Part shown: in pieces, positions 14,325-17,836 of the stretch
Position numbering within the stretch: position 1 is the first letter of the stretch
Layout of the letters: each line of letters opens with the position of its first letter
Assembly: GCA_024639925.1 (NCBI GenBank)
Contig: JAHEGA010000004.1
Location: 12,441 to 30,276, forward strand
Direction: 5' to 3'
Source of the DNA: Microbacteriaceae bacterium
GTDB lineage: Bacteria; Actinomycetota; Actinomycetes; Actinomycetales; Microbacteriaceae
DNA: 17,836 bases
Made by a program: the position numbers and the translations under genes
Notes under the pieces: model-generated
Database searches by the model: none
Seen by the model: only the letters and a program-made list of their open reading frames with translations
What the model was told of the DNA's origin: nothing

Positions 14325-15518
14325 TTAGGCCCTCGGGGCTTTTCTGGGTGACGCAGCGGGCGAGGCAAAGAAGGAAATGAGAATCAGCAACACGACCGCC
14401 CACAGCGCGGTGAGCAAGCCAACGCTTTCGCCAATTCCTCCAATGAGGGGTGGCCCGATCAGGAACGCGCTGTAGGCGAGGGTGGCAACGGCGCTCACTC
14501 GCGCGGCACTTCCCCGTTCGTCGTCGGCGGCAGCCGACATTGCGACCGGGAACCCGAGCGAACTGCCGATGCCCCAGAGCAGCGCCCCGAGACCGCTCAC
14601 CACAGGCTGGGCCACCACAATGACCAAAGCCAGGCCGAGAATCGCGAGACCAGCCGAAGCTTGCAGGACAGGGACTCGACCAAACCGGTCAAGAATCCAC
14701 ACGCCTCCGATTCGACCGGCCATCATGCCGGCGGTGAAGAAGCCGAACCAGAGAGCGCCCATCGCGTTGGTCGCGTCGCGGCCATCAACGATCGCGAGAG
14801 CCAACCAGTCGTTGGCGGAACCTTCGGCGAACGCCATCCCCAGTGCGATGAGCCCGATCGCGACAGTGCGAGGTTCACGCCACACACCCAGGCGCTCTTT
14901 GAGCGTCATCGGCGGTTCGGACGTGTCTGCCGCTCTGCCCGCGTCGCCCAGCAGGAACCGCGGCAGAGTGAGCAGTGTCGCGCCTCCCACCACAGCAATG
15001 ACGAAGGCGTGAGGAGCAAGCCCAATGCCGAAAAAACTCACGAGAGCCGCGAGCCCAGCCCCAGAGACCGTTCCCAGTGACCAGAGGGCGTGGAACCAGG
15101 GCATGATCGTGCGTTCCACTGCGCGTTCCACTTGAGCGCCCTCGACGTTCATGGCCACATCGGCAATACCGTTGCCGGCGCCAGCAGCCACGATGGACAC
15201 AGCAGTGAGGGCGTAGCTCGCGAGCACTTCACTGCTGAAACCGATCCCTGCGAGCCCGGTCAAACCCAGCAGGCCAAACACCACAATGGTGTTGCGCTGG
15301 CCGACCCACGCAATCACGTGACTCGAGAAAACAAGACCACTCACCGCACCTAATGCGCCGGTGAAAAGCAGCGTGGCGACCTCGCCGGTGGTGAGACCTA
15401 ACCCGTCTCGAATAGCGGGCACGCGGGCCAACCAGGTGGAAAAGCCCAGACCGTTGATAAGGAAAACGACAAACACGGCATTGCGCCATGCCTGAACGTT
15501 ATGACGGCGTTTTTCCAA
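14325..15518 (-). CDS. MFS transporter, YbjJ-like
   Basis: Major facilitator permease with about 12 membrane segments, 397 residues. The N terminus (LINGLGFSTWLARVPAIRDGLGLTTGEVATLLF) is typical of the YbjJ-like branch, whose substrates are mostly unknown. The start is uncertain: no ATG is available near the family N terminus. TTG at 15518 gives a complete first membrane segment and overlaps the 3' end of the MATE gene by 20 nt; GTG at 15476 would remove 14 residues and crowd the first segment. GGAGAGG lies about 15 nt before the TTG. Its stop (TAA) lies 10 nt before nucS. It may be an exporter, given the MATE gene upstream, but this is inference. Confidence 0.83.
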   Translation of the reverse strand: MEKRRHNVQAWRNAVFVVFLINGLGFSTWLARVPAIRDGLGLTTGEVATLLFTGALGAVSGLVFSSHVIAWVGQRNTIVVFGLLGLTGLAGIGFSSEVLASYALTAVSIVAAGAGNGIADVAMNVEGAQVERAVERTIMPWFHALWSLGTVSGAGLAALVSFFGIGLAPHAFVIAVVGGATLLTLPRFLLGDAGRAADTSEPPMTLKERLGVWREPRTVAIGLIALGMAFAEGSANDWLALAIVDGRDATNAMGALWFGFFTAGMMAGRIGGVWILDRFGRVPVLQASAGLAILGLALVIVVAQPVVSGLGALLWGIGSSLGFPVAMSAAADDERGSAARVSAVATLAYSAFLIGPPLIGGIGESVGLLTALWAVVLLILISFFASPAASPRKAPRA

Positions 15519-16833
15519 CGACCAACCAGGCCTCTCCGCGATATCGCATCCCCAGGGTCAACGCCCTGGCCCCAATGTATCCGATTCCAAACGCTGCCTC
15601 GAGAGCAAAAAGGCCGCCCAAGTTGACCCCCGCAACATCGACAGTGACCAGTGAGGCAAGCCATAACAGCGGCGCGCACATCGCGACATTGAGCAGGCCG
15701 GTGACGGCAAGGTATTTTCCATCCCCTGCTCCAATCAACACGCCATCGAGAACGAAGACGAACGCGGAGAGAGGCAGTGTGAGACCGAGAAGAACAATGA
15801 CCGGCCACAGTGTGGAGCGCAGAGAATCCTCAGAGGTCATCAGCAGGGGGATCAGCGGGGACAGCAGCCCGGTGAGGATTGCCAGTGCGCCGCCGGCGAG
15901 AAAGCCCCACCGGATCAGGCGATGGGTCACCCTTCGCACCTTCGCATGATTCCCGGCGCCGAGGTCGTGACCAATCAGGGCTTGCCCGGCAATCGCCAGA
16001 GCGTCCAGTGCGAGGGCGAGCAGCGAGAACAGCGTGAACACGATGTGCCAGGCAGCGAGCTCTTGTGTCCCCATTACCGTCGCGACAAAAACCGTGGCAA
16101 CTAAAGCGATGCGCAGGCTGACGGTGCGCAACAGTAGCCAGGAACCCGAGCGCGCAGCCTCGAGGAGACCCAGCCGACCAGGCAGGATCCGAGCTTTCTG
16201 TTTCCGCGCCTGCGAGACAATGAGGGTGACGAACACCAGGGCCATTCCCCATTGGGCAATAACCGTCCCCCAGGCGGACCCTTCGAGCCCCCACCCAAGC
16301 CCGTAAATCAAGACTGCGTTAAGCGCTGCGTTGGCGGCAAACCCCGCGACCGCAACCACGAGTGGGGTCTTCGTGTCTTGGAGGCCCCGCAGAACACCTG
16401 TGGCTGCGAGGACAATCAACATTCCCGGAAGGCCCCACCACGAGATACCGACGTATGCTGTGGCACCCGCGCTGACCGCACTAGTAGCGGGGAAAAAGCC
16501 AATCAGCGTGGGGGTCAGCAGATAGCCCGCAACCCCGACGATGACGCCAAGCCCTGCCGCCAACCACACACCGTCGACGCCGGCGGAGAGAGCGCCGGTG
16601 CGATCGCCTGACCCCAGTCGCCTGGCCACAAGCGGCGTGGTGGCGTAGGCAAGAAAGATTAGTAGACCGACAAGGGTCGTGATGATCGTGCTGGCGATAC
16701 CGAGGGCCGCTAGGGCGTCAGCACCCAGATGTCCGACCATCGCGGTGTCGGTGAGCAAGAACAACGGTTCTGCGACCAGCGCACCGAGTGCGGGAATGGC
16801 CAGCTGGAAAATCCGTTGATCAAGACTGTCCAT
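15499..16833 (-). CDS. MATE-family multidrug/cation antiporter, DinF-like
   Basis: Membrane exporter coupling efflux of organic or cationic compounds to H+ or Na+ entry. The 444 residues show two homologous halves of about six membrane segments each. The first segment carries the family pattern PALGALVAEPLFLLTDTAMVGHLG with Asp29. Length and pattern fit the DinF branch. I used the ATG at 16833; in-frame GTGs at 16839 and 16848 are alternatives, and TAGCGT (16849-16854) could be a -10 giving a leaderless mRNA from GTG 16839. It heads the six-gene minus-strand run and is divergent from the M13 peptidase, with 59 nt between starts. Its 3' end overlaps the next MFS gene by 20 nt. Confidence 0.9.
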   Translation of the reverse strand: MDSLDQRIFQLAIPALGALVAEPLFLLTDTAMVGHLGADALAALGIASTIITTLVGLLIFLAYATTPLVARRLGSGDRTGALSAGVDGVWLAAGLGVIVGVAGYLLTPTLIGFFPATSAVSAGATAYVGISWWGLPGMLIVLAATGVLRGLQDTKTPLVVAVAGFAANAALNAVLIYGLGWGLEGSAWGTVIAQWGMALVFVTLIVSQARKQKARILPGRLGLLEAARSGSWLLLRTVSLRIALVATVFVATVMGTQELAAWHIVFTLFSLLALALDALAIAGQALIGHDLGAGNHAKVRRVTHRLIRWGFLAGGALAILTGLLSPLIPLLMTSEDSLRSTLWPVIVLLGLTLPLSAFVFVLDGVLIGAGDGKYLAVTGLLNVAMCAPLLWLASLVTVDVAGVNLGGLFALEAAFGIGYIGARALTLGMRYRGEAWLVVGKTPS

Positions 16834-16848
16834 TCGCACGAAGCACAC

Positions 16849-16854
16849 GCTACA
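16849..16854 (-). promoter_or_regulatory. Candidate -10 for the MATE-led operon
   Basis: TAGCGT on the minus strand fits TANNNT. A start site about 7 nt downstream would fall near the GTG at 16839, two codons before the ATG at 16833. No Shine-Dalgarno is visible, so a leaderless mRNA is possible, but this is weak. Confidence 0.25.
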
Positions 16855-16880
16855 ACCAGGAACGCCTAGGGCAGCGAGAT

Positions 16881-16886
16881 TAGGGT
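16881..16886 (+). promoter_or_regulatory. Candidate -10 of a leaderless promoter for the M13 peptidase
   Basis: TAGGGT fits TANNNT and ends 6 nt before the ATG at 16893, the spacing of a leaderless actinobacterial transcript. The same bases include AGGG, which could instead act as a ribosome site 7 nt from the ATG; the two readings cannot both be the main function. Confidence 0.4.
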
Positions 16887-16892
16887 TGGACG

Positions 16893-17836
16893 ATGCAGAG
16901 CGGAATTGATGTTGCCGAGAGAAATGACCTCATTCACCCGGGAGACGACCTCTATCTCCACATGAATGGTCAGTGGTTGGAATCCTCCTCCATCCCCGAC
17001 GACAAGGCTCGCTACGGCGCATTCACGGTCCTCGCAGAGGAAGCAGAAAAGGCTGTCCGGGACATCATCGAGGCGGCTGGCTCCGCTGCCTCTGGGTCGG
17101 TCGAGGCCAAAGTTCGAGACCTGTATGCAAGCTTCATGGATGAGGAACGCATTGAAGCGCTGGGTGCAGCCCCGCTGCTGAGCGTGCTCGAAACCATCAC
17201 CGAGACTGCTCACGAGGGGCCAGAAGCCCTTGCTGTTTTGCTGGGCTCCCTTGAGCGTAAAGGTGTGAGCGGCTTTCTCCAGCTGTTCATCGACAACGAC
17301 CCGGGGAATCCCGAGCGCTACATCGTGTTCATTGAACAGGGTGGGATTTCCTTGCCCGACGAGGCGTATTACCGAGAGCCGGATTACGCGGAGCTAAGGT
17401 CCGCTTTCGTTGCTCACCTTGAGCGGGTGTTTGGCTTGGTGGGCCTCGACGAGCCTGCTGCGCGGGCGGCACGGGTGATGGAAGCAGAAACCCGCATCGC
17501 GGGTCACCACTGGGACAACGTGCGATGCCGCGATGCGGAGGCCACCTACAACGTGTGGAAGTCGGAGACCTTTACGTCTTCGCTGGGCTCATTTCCCGTG
17601 GAGAAGTGGCGTGAAGCTGCGGGCATCACCGCAGAGGCGTTGGCAGAGGTCGTCGTGCGCCAGCCAGATTTTGTTGAGTCGATGGCACAGGTGTGGGCTG
17701 AACTGAGCGTGGAACACGTTCGCGATTGGATGCTGTGGAATGCCATCGCAACCTTCTCGCCCTATCTCCACGAAGAACTCGTCCAAGCGCATTTCGACTT
17801 CTTTGGCACCACTCTTTCGGGCACCCCCACCATGCG
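16893..17836 (+). CDS. pepO: M13-family zinc metallopeptidase (PepO/Zmp1-like), 5' part only
   Basis: Neprilysin-type oligopeptidase; the window holds 314 N-terminal codons of an expected 640-660. Family features of the N-terminal lobe are present: DDLYLHMNGQWLE (18-30), VRDLYASFMDEE, SLPDEAYYRE, and the DW/NA-type helices near the end (VEHVRDWMLWNAIATF). The pattern follows M. tuberculosis Zmp1 closely along its length. The zinc motif HExxH and the downstream Glu lie beyond the right edge, so catalytic competence cannot be judged. There is no signal peptide or N-terminal membrane segment, so it is probably cytosolic or exported by another route. The start is ATG 16893, right after a TAGGGT -10-like box. 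It is divergent from the MATE gene. Confidence 0.93.
   Translation, partial: MQSGIDVAERNDLIHPGDDLYLHMNGQWLESSSIPDDKARYGAFTVLAEEAEKAVRDIIEAAGSAASGSVEAKVRDLYASFMDEERIEALGAAPLLSVLETITETAHEGPEALAVLLGSLERKGVSGFLQLFIDNDPGNPERYIVFIEQGGISLPDEAYYREPDYAELRSAFVAHLERVFGLVGLDEPAARAARVMEAETRIAGHHWDNVRCRDAEATYNVWKSETFTSSLGSFPVEKWREAAGITAEALAEVVVRQPDFVESMAQVWAELSVEHVRDWMLWNAIATFSPYLHEELVQAHFDFFGTTLSGTPTM

Noticed and set aside
14315..14368. 18-codon upstream extension of nucS
   Set aside because: NucS proteins begin MRLVIA, which matches the ATG at 14314; the extension overlaps the MFS stop region.

Overview
The window comes from a high-GC Gram-positive bacterium (Actinomycetota), most likely a Microbacteriaceae-type lineage with a compact genome. 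The evidence is the conserved fhaA-fhaB-pstP-rodA-pbpA-pknA cluster beside tRNA-Leu(CAG), an actinobacterial NucS mismatch endonuclease, a GabD2-type aldehyde dehydrogenase, a Zmp1-like M13 peptidase, frequent GTG starts and TANNNT -10 boxes close to start codons. Packing is very tight: no gap between genes exceeds about 130 bases, and most co-directional neighbours overlap by 4 nt (ATGA or GTGA).

Region 1 (1-6765, minus strand) is the cell-growth signalling cluster. It reads fhaA, fhaB, pstP, rodA, pbpA, pknA; pknA runs off the left edge. It couples phospho-threonine signalling (kinase, phosphatase, two FHA readers) to peptidoglycan synthesis (SEDS polymerase plus class B PBP). The PknA-type kinase carries one extracellular PASTA repeat, which the mycobacterial PknA lacks.

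Region 2 (6787-7046) holds tRNA-Leu(CAG) and a long-armed inverted repeat that can terminate both the tRNA (plus) and gabD2 (minus).

Region 3 (7023-11118) has gabD2 (minus) divergent from a copper module (plus): copZ and copA, overlapping by 4 nt. No CsoR-type repressor gene lies in view. copA overlaps the end of the next minus-strand gene by 53 bp.

Region 4 (11066-16833, minus) is a six-gene co-directional run: MATE exporter, YbjJ-like MFS, nucS, HAD phosphatase, second MFS and a small Trp/Pro-rich membrane protein. Overlaps or gaps of at most 23 nt suggest one or two operons, with a possible internal leaderless promoter before the HAD gene.

Region 5 (16893-end, plus) is the N-terminal two fifths or so of an M13 metallopeptidase, divergent from the MATE gene, with a likely leaderless promoter.

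The content is mostly conserved chromosomal backbone. I found no mobile element, CRISPR array, prophage or clearly new defence system. The points worth a second look are about gene architecture: the PASTA-bearing PknA, the terminator whose loop contains a stop codon, the convergent overlap, and nucS embedded in a transporter operon.
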